A DNA stretch of 64,000 nucleotides from Acidimicrobiales bacterium (lineage in GTDB: Bacteria; Actinomycetota; Acidimicrobiia; Acidimicrobiales; Aldehydirespiratoraceae), in NCBI GenBank assembly GCA_040219515.1, contig JAVJSI010000004.1, positions 124,001 to 188,000 on the forward strand, read 5' to 3'. The position numbers and the translations under genes were made by a program. This document shows positions 8,355 through 17,378 of the stretch, piece after piece. The stretch's first letter is position 1. Every line of letters begins with the position of its first letter. The notes under the pieces were generated by a model that saw nothing but the letters and a program-made list of their open reading frames with translations, was not told the DNA's origin and did not search any database.

Positions 8355-10112
8355 ATGGATCTGACCACCTCCCAACGAACCGACATGTGCGGCACCCTCA
8401 CCGCCGCCGACGTCGGACGCACCGTCACCGTCTGCGGGTGGGTCGACAAGCGTCGTGAACACGGCGAACACCTCGCCTTCATCGACCTCCGTGACCACAC
8501 CGGTGTCGTGCAGTGCGTGGTCAACCGCTCACACGACCTCCGCAGCGAGTACGTGGCGTCGATGACCGGCGAGGTGCGGCTGCGGCCCGACGACACCGCC
8601 AACACCGACCTCGCCACCGGCGAGATCGAGATCGAGATCACCGAGATCACCATTCTCGCCGAGTCCGAACCGCCGCCGTTCCCGCTCGACGAGCGCACCG
8701 ACGTCGACGAGACCATCCGCCTCCGCCACCGCTACGTCGATCTTCGCAAGGACCGGATGCAGCGCAACCTGCGCACCCGGGCCGCGGTCAACAGCGCGCT
8801 GCGCCGTGGCATGGAAGAACAGGGTTTCGTCGAGATCGAGACCCCGATGCTGATCGCCTCCACCCCCGAGGGCGCCCGCGACTTCGTCGTGCCCTCGCGC
8901 AAGGAGCCGGGCTCGTTCTACGCCCTGCCGCAGAGCCCGCAGCTGTTCAAGCAGCTCTGCATGGTGGGCGGCATCGATCGCTACTACCAGATCGCCCGCT
9001 GCCTGCGTGACGAGGACCTTCGGGCCGATCGCCAGTTCGAGTTCATGCAACTCGACGCCGAGATGAGCTTCGTCGACCAGGAGGACGTGTTCGCCGTCAT
9101 CTCCCACGCGGTCGCCGAGGCCACCGAGGCAGTGACCGGCGAGCGCCCGACGGAGTTTCCCCGTATCACCTGGCTCGATGCGCAGGAGCGTTACGGCTCC
9201 GACAAGCCCGACGTGCGCTTCGGAATGGAACTCGTCGAGCTCACCCCGATCTTCGAGGGCACCGAGGCGCGCGTCTTCCAGGCCCCGTGCGTGAAGGGCA
9301 TCCGCATGGAAGGCGGCGTCGAGGCACTCAGCCGCAACCAGATCGACGGTCTGGTGGAGACCTGTCAGCGCTGGGGGGCCAAGGGTCTGGCCTGGATGAA
9401 GGTCATCGAGGGCGAGAACGGCCCGGCCCTCGATGCCGGCGTCGCCAAGTTCCTCTCGGCCGACGAGGCCGGCCAGGTCATCGCCGCGCTCGACGCCGTG
9501 CCCGGCGACATGGTCTTCCTGGTGGCCGACGAGCGCCGGCTCGTCCGCCACGTGCTCGGCCTGCTCCGGCTCGAGTTGGGCCGGCCGCCCGTCAACGAGG
9601 GCGGACTCCAGTTCCTCTGGGTCGTCGACTTCCCGCTGTTCGAAGCGCTGGGCGACGGTGGCAAGCCGATTCCCGCCCATCATCCGTTCACGATGCCGCA
9701 TGCCGACGACGTGCATCTGCTGGACGAGGGCGGAGAGGCGCTCCTCGACGTCCGTTCGCAGGCCTACGACCTCGTGCTCAACGGCATCGAGCTCGGGTCG
9801 GGCAGCATCCGAATCCACCGGACCGACGTGCAGACCCGCATCTTCGAGCTGCTGGGCATCGGCGAGGAGGAGGCCCGGGCGAAGTTCGGGTTCCTGCTCG
9901 ACGCGTTCCGCTTCGGTGCGCCGCCTCACGGGGGGTTCGCCTTCGGCACCGATCGTCTGACGATGCTGCTCGTCGGCGAGAGCAACATCCGCGAGGTCAT
10001 CGCGTTCCCGAAGACCCAGTCGGGCGCCGATCCACTGACCAACGCCCCTTCACCGATCGACGACACCCATCTCGACGATCTCGGCCTGCGGGTGCTGCCA
10101 CCCGCCACCTGA
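8355..10112 (+). CDS. aspS: Aspartate--tRNA ligase
   Basis: Bacterial-type class II AspRS of 585 residues. An N-terminal OB fold (VTVCGWVDKRREHG) precedes the catalytic core (FVEIETPMLIASTPEGARDF, FDTDRL-type motif 3 seen as FAFGTDRLTMLL); the bacterial GAD insertion lies between. The ATG has a Shine-Dalgarno-like AGGA 5 nt upstream and fits family starts. Whether it also mischarges tRNA-Asn cannot be judged; no gatCAB gene or asnS is in the window. It converges with the next gene with only 3 nt between stops, and I see no terminator. Confidence 0.95.
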   Translation: MDLTTSQRTDMCGTLTAADVGRTVTVCGWVDKRREHGEHLAFIDLRDHTGVVQCVVNRSHDLRSEYVASMTGEVRLRPDDTANTDLATGEIEIEITEITILAESEPPPFPLDERTDVDETIRLRHRYVDLRKDRMQRNLRTRAAVNSALRRGMEEQGFVEIETPMLIASTPEGARDFVVPSRKEPGSFYALPQSPQLFKQLCMVGGIDRYYQIARCLRDEDLRADRQFEFMQLDAEMSFVDQEDVFAVISHAVAEATEAVTGERPTEFPRITWLDAQERYGSDKPDVRFGMELVELTPIFEGTEARVFQAPCVKGIRMEGGVEALSRNQIDGLVETCQRWGAKGLAWMKVIEGENGPALDAGVAKFLSADEAGQVIAALDAVPGDMVFLVADERRLVRHVLGLLRLELGRPPVNEGGLQFLWVVDFPLFEALGDGGKPIPAHHPFTMPHADDVHLLDEGGEALLDVRSQAYDLVLNGIELGSGSIRIHRTDVQTRIFELLGIGEEEARAKFGFLLDAFRFGAPPHGGFAFGTDRLTMLLVGESNIREVIAFPKTQSGADPLTNAPSPIDDTHLDDLGLRVLPPAT

Positions 10113-10115
10113 GCA

Positions 10116-10733
10116 TCAGCTCAGCGTCAACTCCACGACGAGAGCGTCCGCCGGCGCGCTCGGGTGGTGCTCCCGCAGCACCTCCGAGGAGGTGAGCTCG
10201 GCGCTCGTCAGCCGGGCCCGGATCAGATCAGGACCTCGTTCGGCGTGGATCGTCCGCTCGTCGACCGGGCGGATCTGAAAACCCAACCGTTCGAATTCGT
10301 CGGCCAGTGCCGCACCGACCGTTGCGGCCGGATGGCCCTGGGTGAAGAAGGCGACGTCTCGGGGGTCGAGCGGGCCGGTGCCCATGAGCGGCGCCAGGTC
10401 GCACGGCATGGCGATGCCTTCGACCGCCTCGGCCAGAGTGCGTGATCGAGGACGATCGGGGTCGACCGGTGTCATCACCGAGCCCGGTGCCGATGACGGT
10501 GCCGACGGCTCGCGTGTCGATGACGGTGCATCGGGCCGGGAGGACGCCGAAGAGGGTGCGATCAGCGAGGGCACGGGGAGGTGGCTCGTGGGCGGCGGCG
10601 GAAACTCGAGCGGTTCGACGACCTTCTCGTCGTCCATCGGGCGCCAGCTTCCACCGGTGACCCGCCGGCGCACGAGGATGAAGCACGAGGCGAAGAACCA
10701 CGGCCAGAAGATGAAAGGGATGATGTCTCTCAC
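10116..10733 (-). CDS. Membrane-anchored hypothetical protein
   Basis: Not recognised. The 205-residue product starts with a hydrophobic stretch (IIPFIFWPWFFASCFILV, about residues 4-21) followed by RRR, so the rest is probably cytoplasmic. Residues 40-95 are a Pro/Ser-rich linker. The C-terminal half looks folded (MPCDLAPLMGTGPLDPRDV, TVGAALADEFERLGFQIRP). It fills the space between aspS and rarA exactly and shares a 56-nt divergent region with rarA. The start is GTG. Confidence 0.65.
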   Translation of the reverse strand: MRDIIPFIFWPWFFASCFILVRRRVTGGSWRPMDDEKVVEPLEFPPPPTSHLPVPSLIAPSSASSRPDAPSSTREPSAPSSAPGSVMTPVDPDRPRSRTLAEAVEGIAMPCDLAPLMGTGPLDPRDVAFFTQGHPAATVGAALADEFERLGFQIRPVDERTIHAERGPDLIRARLTSAELTSSEVLREHHPSAPADALVVELTLS

Positions 10734-10776
10734 ACTGTCCGTATCGGCATCTGCTCGCCCGCCCTGAGCGCTGGCG

Positions 10777-10782
10777 TAGGGT
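10777..10782 (+). promoter_or_regulatory. -10 box TAGGGT for rarA
   Basis: TAGGGT ends 7 nt before the rarA GTG in the region between two divergent genes. Confidence 0.55.
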
Positions 10783-10789
10783 CGGCCGC

Positions 10790-12082
10790 GTGAGTGACGA
10801 CCTGTTCAGTGCCGCCGCGCAGTCGCGATTGGAAGGACGGTCACCGCTCGCGGCTCGACTCCGGCCCCGTGACGTCGACGATGTCGTGGGGCAACGGCAC
10901 CTGCTCGCTCCCGGCAAGCCGCTGCGGGCGTTGATCGACAACGACCGGCTGTCGTCGGTGATCTTCTGGGGACCGCCCGGCACCGGGAAGACCAGTCTCG
11001 CCCGGCTCGTCGCCACCACGACCGACAAGGTCTTCGAGGAGCTCTCGGCCGTCACCGCGTCGGTGAAGGACGTGCGCGAGGTGATCGCCAAGGCCCGGCA
11101 ACGGCTGGGCGAGCGCGGTCAGGGGACGATCCTCTTCCTCGACGAGGTGCATCGCTTCAACAAGGCGCAGCAGGACACCCTGCTCCCGGCGGTGGAGGAG
11201 GGGCTCATCATCCTCATCGGCGCGACCACCGAGAATCCGCATTTCGAGGTGAACCCGCCACTCATGTCCCGCTCGACCCTCTTTCGCCTCCACGCGTTGG
11301 GTGAGGACGACATCGCCGAGCTGATCCGCCGAGGTCTCGAGATCGAGGGCGCCACCGCCGACGACGACGCCGTCGCCCATCTCGCAGCCCGTAGCGGCGG
11401 TGACGGTCGCCATGCGCTGACCGGGACCGAGGTGGCGGTGGCGCTGGCCTCCGAGCGGGGTCGTCCACTCCACGTCACGCTGCCCGATGCCGAGGGGGCG
11501 GTCGACGCGAAGGCCGTCCGCTACGGACGAGACGGGCACTACGACGTGATCTCCGCCTTCATCAAGAGCATCCGGGGGAGCGACCCCGATGCCGGGCTCT
11601 ACTGGCTCGCCCGCATGCTCGAGGCGGGCGAGGATGCCCGTTTCATCGCCCGCCGCCTGGTGATCCTCGCGTCGGAGGACGTGGGCATGGCCGACCCCCA
11701 GTCGCTGCTCGTGGCCAACGCCGCCGCGCAGGCGGTGGAGTTCGTCGGGCTCCCCGAGGCGCAGCTCAACCTCGCGCAGGCCGTCGTCCATCTCGCGACG
11801 GCGCCGAAGTCCAACCGGGTGACCGAGGGCATCTTCGCCGCACTCGAAGCCGCCCGTTCGGCGGGCACCGGGGAGGTGCCACCGCATCTGCGCGACGCGC
11901 ACTACAAGGGCGCGTCGAGCCTCGGCCACGGAAAGGGCTACCGGCTCCCACACCACGATCCGCAGGGATGGGTGGACCAGCAGTACCTGCCCGACGAGCT
12001 CGCGGGGTCGGTCTTCTACCGCCCGACCGACCACGGCCACGAGGGCGAGATCAGCGAGCACTGGCCGGGCCGTGACGGCTGA
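10790..12082 (+). CDS. rarA: Replication-associated recombination protein A (MgsA/RarA)
   Basis: AAA+ clamp-loader-like ATPase acting at stalled replication forks. The product is 430 residues. Motifs: RPRDVDDVVGQRHLL at the N-terminus, Walker A GPPGTGKTS, Walker B plus the family signature LFLDEVHRFNKAQQDTLLP, sensor 1 GATTENPHFEVN, and the C-terminal tetramerisation domain (GLPEAQLNLAQAVVHLATAPKSN starts at about residue 320). The GTG start sits 7 nt from a -10 box, giving a leaderless mRNA. Confidence 0.93.
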   Translation: MSDDLFSAAAQSRLEGRSPLAARLRPRDVDDVVGQRHLLAPGKPLRALIDNDRLSSVIFWGPPGTGKTSLARLVATTTDKVFEELSAVTASVKDVREVIAKARQRLGERGQGTILFLDEVHRFNKAQQDTLLPAVEEGLIILIGATTENPHFEVNPPLMSRSTLFRLHALGEDDIAELIRRGLEIEGATADDDAVAHLAARSGGDGRHALTGTEVAVALASERGRPLHVTLPDAEGAVDAKAVRYGRDGHYDVISAFIKSIRGSDPDAGLYWLARMLEAGEDARFIARRLVILASEDVGMADPQSLLVANAAAQAVEFVGLPEAQLNLAQAVVHLATAPKSNRVTEGIFAALEAARSAGTGEVPPHLRDAHYKGASSLGHGKGYRLPHHDPQGWVDQQYLPDELAGSVFYRPTDHGHEGEISEHWPGRDG

Positions 12083-12123
12083 CCATCCCCCCGTGGAGGC
12101 GAGGGGCCGGGTTCACTGGGGGC

Positions 12124-12519
12124 ATGTCCGCCGCCGACCTCGCCGCCGTGATCGTCTCGATCGTCTGTCTCGCCGTCGTTGTCGTGATGGTGCTGGCGGT
12201 GCAGGCCCTGGTGCGAACGCTGCGGGAGTTGCGCTCGACGGTCGACGACCTGCGGGGCGCCACCCTGCCGATGGTGCACGATCTCCATTCCACGGTCACG
12301 AAGGCCGGCGACGAGCTCGAGCGTGTCGATGCGGTGCTCGACAAGGCCGAGCGGATCTCGACCACCGCCGACGTGGCGTCGCGTCTCGCCTACAAGGCCG
12401 TCGCACCGCCGCTGATCAAGACCGCGTCCTTCGTTGCCGGGGCCGGACGGGCGACGTGGCGGCTCCGAGGTGGTGGCCCGCGTCGGCGGGCGATCGACGT
12501 CGGGGGTCGATCCCGATGA
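12124..12519 (+). CDS. DUF948-type membrane-anchored protein
   Basis: The 131-residue protein has one N-terminal transmembrane helix (about residues 5-28), then a helical region (RELRSTVDDLRGATLPMV, KAGDELERVDAVLDKAERI), the pattern of the DUF948 family. Function unknown. It and the next gene lie just upstream of alaS, a conserved actinobacterial neighbourhood. The stop overlaps the next start (ATGA). TTCACT 6 nt upstream is only a partial -10 match. Confidence 0.75.
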   Translation: MSAADLAAVIVSIVCLAVVVVMVLAVQALVRTLRELRSTVDDLRGATLPMVHDLHSTVTKAGDELERVDAVLDKAERISTTADVASRLAYKAVAPPLIKTASFVAGAGRATWRLRGGGPRRRAIDVGGRSR

Positions 12520-12821
12520 AGCGCATCTTCTGGTCCGGCGTCGGCTACGCGGCCGGCCTGAGCAGCTCGATCTACGTCCAGCGGCGCGTGCGTCGGGCCG
12601 TCGAGCACTACACCCCCGAGCAGGTGCGCCACGACGTCTCGATCAAGGGTCGTCAGGTGGCCGAGAAGGCTCGCGAGGTCGTCATCGACCTCCGCGATGC
12701 GGCAGTCGAGGGCGCCGAGGCGATGCGTGATCGCGAGAACGAGCTCCGTCGGGAGTTCGCCCCCGAGCCGCCACGTCGGGGCAACCCCCACCAGCATCGG
12801 CCCAGCCGACTCCGTCGCTGA
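12516..12821 (+). CDS. Small hypothetical protein between DUF948 gene and alaS
   Basis: The 101-residue product begins MKRIFWSGVGYAAGLSSSIY, a short hydrophobic segment that may associate with the membrane, followed by a charged amphipathic helix (ARQ/KAREVVIDLRDAAVEGAEAMRDR-like region) and a basic Pro-rich tail. Similar small proteins occur at this place before alaS in other actinobacteria. The function is unknown. Its ATG overlaps the previous stop, so the two genes probably form an operon and may act together. Confidence 0.65.
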   Translation: MKRIFWSGVGYAAGLSSSIYVQRRVRRAVEHYTPEQVRHDVSIKGRQVAEKAREVVIDLRDAAVEGAEAMRDRENELRREFAPEPPRRGNPHQHRPSRLRR

Positions 12822-12870
12822 CCCGTTGCCGGTCGCGGTATTCGGCGGACTTGGGCTGGGACCGCGGCGG

Positions 12871-12876
12871 TAGACT
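12871..12876 (+). promoter_or_regulatory. -10 box TAGACT for alaS
   Basis: TAGACT ends 9 nt before the alaS ATG in a 64-nt gap that holds no other visible feature. Confidence 0.5.
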
Positions 12877-12885
12877 GCCCATTTC

Positions 12886-15450
12886 ATGAGGGCCAACGAA
12901 GTACGCAAAGCGTTCACCGACTTCTTCGTCGAGCGCGGTCACTCGCCGCAGCCGTCGGCGAGCCTGATTCCCCACGACCCGACGCTGCTCTTCACGGTTG
13001 CGGGAATGGTGCCGTTCAAGACCTACTTCACCGGCGAAGAGGCCGCTCCCTACGATCGGGCTGTCACGATCCAGAAGTGCGTGAGGGCGGGCGGCAAGCA
13101 CAACGACCTCGACGAGATCGGCCGCACGAAGCGCCATCTCACGTTCTTCGAGATGATGGGCAACTTCAGCTTCGGCGACTACTTCAAGTCCGACGCGTGC
13201 AAGTGGGCCTGGGAGTTCGTCACCGTCACGTTGGGCCTCGACCCCGAACGCCTCTGGGTCACCGTGCACCTCAGCGACGACGAGGCGGCGACGATCTGGG
13301 AGCACGAGGTCGGCGTGCCGGCCGAGCGCATTCAGCGCCTCGACGAGGACAACTACTGGAAGATGGGCGACACCGGCCCGTGCGGTCCCTGCTCGGAGAT
13401 CTTCTGGGACAAGGGCCCCGAGTTCGGCGCCGACGGCGGTCCCGAACACGGCGACGAGGATCGCTTCATCGAGATCTGGAATCTCGTCTTCATGCAGTTC
13501 GACCAGGGCGCCGACGGCACGAAGACGCCGCTGCCGAAGCCGTCGATCGACACCGGCATGGGGCTCGAGCGCACCGTCTCGGTGCTCCAGGGCGTCGACT
13601 CCGTGTGGGACACCGACGAACTCAGCGCCCTGCAGCAGGCGGCTGCGGAGCTGACCGGGCTCGATCCGGCCACTGCAGAGTTCGATTCGCTCGTCTCGCT
13701 CAGGATTCTCGCTGACCACGCCCGCAGCACATCCATGCTGGTCAGCGACGGTGTCTTCCCCTCCAACGAGGCCCGCGGCTACGTGCTGCGGCGCATCCTT
13801 CGTCGCGCCGTCCGCCACGCCTACCTGCTCGGGGTCGAGACCCCCGTCATGGGTGGCATGGTCGACGCGGTCGTCGAGCTCATGGGCGGGGACTACCCCG
13901 ATCTCGTCGAGAACCATTCGTTCATCCGCGACGTCATCGATCGCGAAGAGGTGCGCTTCCGCGAGACCCTCCGCACCGGCCAGGCGATCCTCGACGAGGA
14001 ACTCGGCGCATTGGCCGAGGGCGCGACGCTCTCCGGCGACACGGCGTTCCTGCTGCACGACACCTACGGCTTCCCCCTCGAGGTCACCCAGGAGATCACC
14101 GCCGAGCGGGGCGTCGAGGTCGACGTCGACGCGTTCCGCCAGGCCATGGCCGATCAGCAGAAGCGGGCCAAGGACGCCCGCAAGGTGGCGGCGGTCGGCG
14201 ACACCGGCAGCCTCGTCTCGATCGTCGAGGCCAACGGCGAGACCGTGTTCACCGGCCGCGACGAGGCCCAGACCGATGCGGTCGTGCTCGTGAACGACGG
14301 GGCGGTGCTGGTGCTCGACCGCACCCCGTTCTACGCCGAGTCGGGCGGGCAGATCGGCGACGTCGGCACGATCCGCACCGAGAGCGGTGAAGCCACCGTG
14401 ACCGACACCCGCTACGGCGTGCCCGGACTCGTCGTGCACGAGATCGGTGAGATGCGCGGAGAGATCAGTGTCGGCCAGCACGCCACGGCCATCATCGACA
14501 ACGAGCGTCGGGCCGCGATCCGCCGCAACCACACGGCCACCCACCTCCTTCACTGGGCGCTGCACAAGGTGGTCGGCGACCACGTCAAACAGCAGGGTTC
14601 GTGGGTGGGCCCCGACCGGCTCCGCTTCGACTTCAGCCACTACGAGGCGGTCACCCCTGCGCAGATCGCCGAAGTCGAGGACCTGGTCAATGGCGAGGTC
14701 CTCAGCAACCCGTCGTGTCGCCACTTCGAGACCACGATGGACGAAGCCCAGAAGCTGGGCGCCATCGCCTTCTTCGGCGACAAGTACGGTGACATCGTCC
14801 GCGTGCTCGAAGCGGGCCCCAACTCCACCGAGCTCTGCGGTGGCACCCACGTGCGGGCCCTGGGCGACATCGGGGCGTTCCGGGTGGTTTCCGAGGGTTC
14901 GATCGGCAGCAACATCCGCCGCATCGAGGCGGTCACGGGAATGGCCACGATCGAGCTGATGCGGGGCGTCGACGCCACGGCGTCGGCGGCCGCGAAGGCG
15001 CTCAGCGTGCAGCCCGACGAGTTGACTGACGGTGTCGAGCGGCTCCAGGCCGAGGCCAAGAGCCTGCGCAAGGAACTCGACCGGTTGAAGCAGCAGCTGG
15101 CGGTGGGTCAGGCGCCGGCGCTCGCCGCCAAGGCGGTCGACGGCGTGGTCGTCGACCGGGTCGACGGGCTCGACCGCAACGGTCTGCGCGACCTGGCGGT
15201 CTCCATCCGCGATCAGGAATCCATCCATGCGGTCGTGCTCGGGGCCGAGCTCGACGGCGGGGGAGTGGCGCTCGTCGCCGCGGTCACGCCCGACAGCCCG
15301 CACAAGGCCGGCGCGCTCATCGACGACGCGAAGAGAACGGTCGGCGGCGGCGGCAAGTCGGCCGACGACCTGGCCGTCGCCGGCGGCAAGGACGCCTCGG
15401 CGCTCGACGCCGCGCTCGATCAGGCCCGCGCCGCGGCCGGCATCGGTTGA
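12886..15450 (+). CDS. alaS: Alanine--tRNA ligase
   Basis: Charges tRNA-Ala and edits Ser and Gly mischarging. It is 854 residues, near the usual length. The catalytic domain begins at the N-terminus (VRKAFTDFFVERGHSPQPS, LFTVAGMVPFKTYFTGE). The editing zinc site is present as HTATH (about 549-553) and CGGTH (about 651-655). A coiled coil (EAKSLRKELDRLKQQLAVG) leads into the C-Ala DHHA1-type domain with a Gly-rich end (TVGGGGKSADDLAVAGGK). ruvX starts 1 nt after the stop. Confidence 0.96.
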   Translation: MRANEVRKAFTDFFVERGHSPQPSASLIPHDPTLLFTVAGMVPFKTYFTGEEAAPYDRAVTIQKCVRAGGKHNDLDEIGRTKRHLTFFEMMGNFSFGDYFKSDACKWAWEFVTVTLGLDPERLWVTVHLSDDEAATIWEHEVGVPAERIQRLDEDNYWKMGDTGPCGPCSEIFWDKGPEFGADGGPEHGDEDRFIEIWNLVFMQFDQGADGTKTPLPKPSIDTGMGLERTVSVLQGVDSVWDTDELSALQQAAAELTGLDPATAEFDSLVSLRILADHARSTSMLVSDGVFPSNEARGYVLRRILRRAVRHAYLLGVETPVMGGMVDAVVELMGGDYPDLVENHSFIRDVIDREEVRFRETLRTGQAILDEELGALAEGATLSGDTAFLLHDTYGFPLEVTQEITAERGVEVDVDAFRQAMADQQKRAKDARKVAAVGDTGSLVSIVEANGETVFTGRDEAQTDAVVLVNDGAVLVLDRTPFYAESGGQIGDVGTIRTESGEATVTDTRYGVPGLVVHEIGEMRGEISVGQHATAIIDNERRAAIRRNHTATHLLHWALHKVVGDHVKQQGSWVGPDRLRFDFSHYEAVTPAQIAEVEDLVNGEVLSNPSCRHFETTMDEAQKLGAIAFFGDKYGDIVRVLEAGPNSTELCGGTHVRALGDIGAFRVVSEGSIGSNIRRIEAVTGMATIELMRGVDATASAAAKALSVQPDELTDGVERLQAEAKSLRKELDRLKQQLAVGQAPALAAKAVDGVVVDRVDGLDRNGLRDLAVSIRDQESIHAVVLGAELDGGGVALVAAVTPDSPHKAGALIDDAKRTVGGGGKSADDLAVAGGKDASALDAALDQARAAAGIG

Positions 15451-15451
15451 C

Positions 15452-15874
15452 GTGCGAGCCCTGGGGCTCGACCTGGGCAGCAAGCGCATCGGCGTGGCGA
15501 TCAGCGACTCCGACGGTGCGCTGGCCATGCCGATCGAGGTGTTGCAACGCTCCGGCGACCGTCAGCGGGAGCACCGCGAGATCGCCGCGCTGGTCGAGGA
15601 GTGGGAGGCCGAGATCGTCGTCGTCGGCCTGCCCTACAACATGGACGGATCAGTCGGCCCCCAGGCCAAGAAGTACCTCGCCGAAACAAAGGTGCTGGGC
15701 GACACCCTTGACGTGCCAGTTGTTCCCTACGATGAACGGCTGACAACCGTCAGCGCGGAGCGATCCCTCATGGAACAGCAGATGAAGGCAGACGCTCGCC
15801 GCCGAGTCGTCGACAAGGTCGCCGCCGCAGTGATGCTGCAGGCATGGCTCGACGGAGGCATGCCCCGTGACTGA
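15452..15874 (+). CDS. ruvX: RuvX/YqgF RNase H-fold nuclease
   Basis: RNase H-like family implicated in pre-16S rRNA processing and proposed as a Holliday junction resolvase. The product is 140 residues. LGLDLGSKRIGVAISD carries the first catalytic Asp, VVVGLPYNMDGSVGPQA the conserved middle motif, and PYDERLTTVSAERSL the third. The GTG is chosen because it directly follows alaS and gives the family N-terminus. Its 3' end overlaps mltG by 8 nt. Confidence 0.93.
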   Translation: MRALGLDLGSKRIGVAISDSDGALAMPIEVLQRSGDRQREHREIAALVEEWEAEIVVVGLPYNMDGSVGPQAKKYLAETKVLGDTLDVPVVPYDERLTTVSAERSLMEQQMKADARRRVVDKVAAAVMLQAWLDGGMPRD

Positions 15875-17378
15875 CCCGCAGAAGCCCAAACGAAACTTCG
15901 CGGCCTTCCTCACCGGTCAGACCGACGACGAGATCCCCGAAGAAGCGAAGGCGCCGGCGGAAACCCCGCGCGCCACCAGCCTGCCGTTCATCCCCGCCGA
16001 CGAACCGAAACGTCCGGCCACCCGGGTCGCCCGTCCGGCCCAGGCCGCGCCCCGCACCCCGCCGCCGATGGCGGTCGGTCCCGATGGCGAGGAAGTGCCG
16101 ATCGTGGCGCTTCCCGACTACGCGGCCCCACCGGGAGCCGTCGTCTCCGCCGGGTTCGACGCCAACGGGGTCGAGTACGTGTTCGAGGACGACCCCGATG
16201 GCACGCCGCTCGTCGACCCGCGCTACGACGCCGACGATCGCAACTGGGTTCGCTACCGCACCAGCTGGGGCGGCTTCCTGCGGATCATCGGCCTCGTCGC
16301 ACTGGTGTTGGTGCTGGTGGTCGCGGCCCGGAGCCGCGTCTACAGCTGGATCGACGACCAGATCGATGCCGGCGGCGATCACGGCGACGAGGTCCCGTTC
16401 ACCATCGAACAGGGGGCGGCCGTCAACGACGTCGCCACCAAGCTCGCCGATGCCGGCATCATCAACAACGCCACGGTGTTCCGCTACTGGCTGCGCTGTG
16501 ACGTGCCCAACGGCGGCGAGATCACCATCACCGGTTTCCTGTCGTGCGACACCGAGGTCCAGTTCCAGGCGGGCGACTACGAGATGCTCGAGAACATGAC
16601 CTACCAGGAGGTGATCGACACCTTGGCCGAGGGTCCCTACGTCCCCGAGATCTTCACGGTCAGGGTGCCCGAGGGCCTCACGGTGGCGCAGACGATCGAG
16701 CAGCTGCTCGAGGAGAACGATCTCTACGATCGCGAAGAGCTGCTCGATGCGCTGCGCGACCCGGAACTGTTCTCCACCTACCTCCCCGAGGGCGCGTCGT
16801 TCTTCCCCCACGAAGGACTCCTGTTCCCCGCCTTCTACGACGTGCCCGAACAGGACATCACCAACGAACGCCAGATCATCGGCCGGATGACCTCCGAGTT
16901 CGATCGACGGTTCGATGCGCTCCTCGCTGATGGCGGTCTGCCACCCGAGGCCGAAGAACTCGGTCTCGACGCCTACGACATGGTGATCATCGCCTCGCTG
17001 ATCGAGGAGGAAGCCAAGATTCCCGAGGATCGGGCCAAGATCAGCCGGGTCATCTGGAACCGCCTCCTCATCGACGAGCCGCTGGGCATCGACGCCGCGG
17101 TCTGCTACGGCGCCGGCATCTCGTGCCAGGACATCACCCAGGCCGATCTCGACAACACCGACAACCGCTGGAACACACGGCGGCTGCCCGGCTTGCCCCC
17201 CACGCCGATCGCCGCGCCGGGCGAGGCGAGCCTGGAAGCGGCGCTCAACCCCGAACCCGGCGACTGGCTCTTCTACGTGCTCACCGACGAGGACGGGTCC
17301 CACTCGTTCGCCGTGACGAACGCCGAACACGAGGCCAATGTGGCGATCTGTGTGGAGAAGGATCTCGGCTGCGGATGA
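15867..17378 (+). CDS. mltG: Endolytic murein transglycosylase MltG
   Basis: Cleaves nascent glycan strands at the membrane and is thought to end chain growth. The 503-residue protein has a long Pro-rich cytoplasmic N-terminus (about 130 residues), one transmembrane helix (RIIGLVALVLVLVVAARS), a LysM-like region, and the YceG catalytic domain with VIIASLIEEEAKIPEDRAK (catalytic Glu) and RRLPGLPPTPIAAPGEAS. Extracytoplasmic cysteine pairs (LRCDVP, LSCDTE, VCYGAGISC) are extra. The alaS-ruvX-mltG-aroE order is typical of actinobacteria. Confidence 0.92.
   Translation: MTDPQKPKRNFAAFLTGQTDDEIPEEAKAPAETPRATSLPFIPADEPKRPATRVARPAQAAPRTPPPMAVGPDGEEVPIVALPDYAAPPGAVVSAGFDANGVEYVFEDDPDGTPLVDPRYDADDRNWVRYRTSWGGFLRIIGLVALVLVLVVAARSRVYSWIDDQIDAGGDHGDEVPFTIEQGAAVNDVATKLADAGIINNATVFRYWLRCDVPNGGEITITGFLSCDTEVQFQAGDYEMLENMTYQEVIDTLAEGPYVPEIFTVRVPEGLTVAQTIEQLLEENDLYDREELLDALRDPELFSTYLPEGASFFPHEGLLFPAFYDVPEQDITNERQIIGRMTSEFDRRFDALLADGGLPPEAEELGLDAYDMVIIASLIEEEAKIPEDRAKISRVIWNRLLIDEPLGIDAAVCYGAGISCQDITQADLDNTDNRWNTRRLPGLPPTPIAAPGEASLEAALNPEPGDWLFYVLTDEDGSHSFAVTNAEHEANVAICVEKDLGCG

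Noticed and set aside
12682-15528. Antisense frame of 948 codons opposite alaS
   Set aside because: Composition is that of a reversed coding frame; alaS on the other strand is unambiguous.
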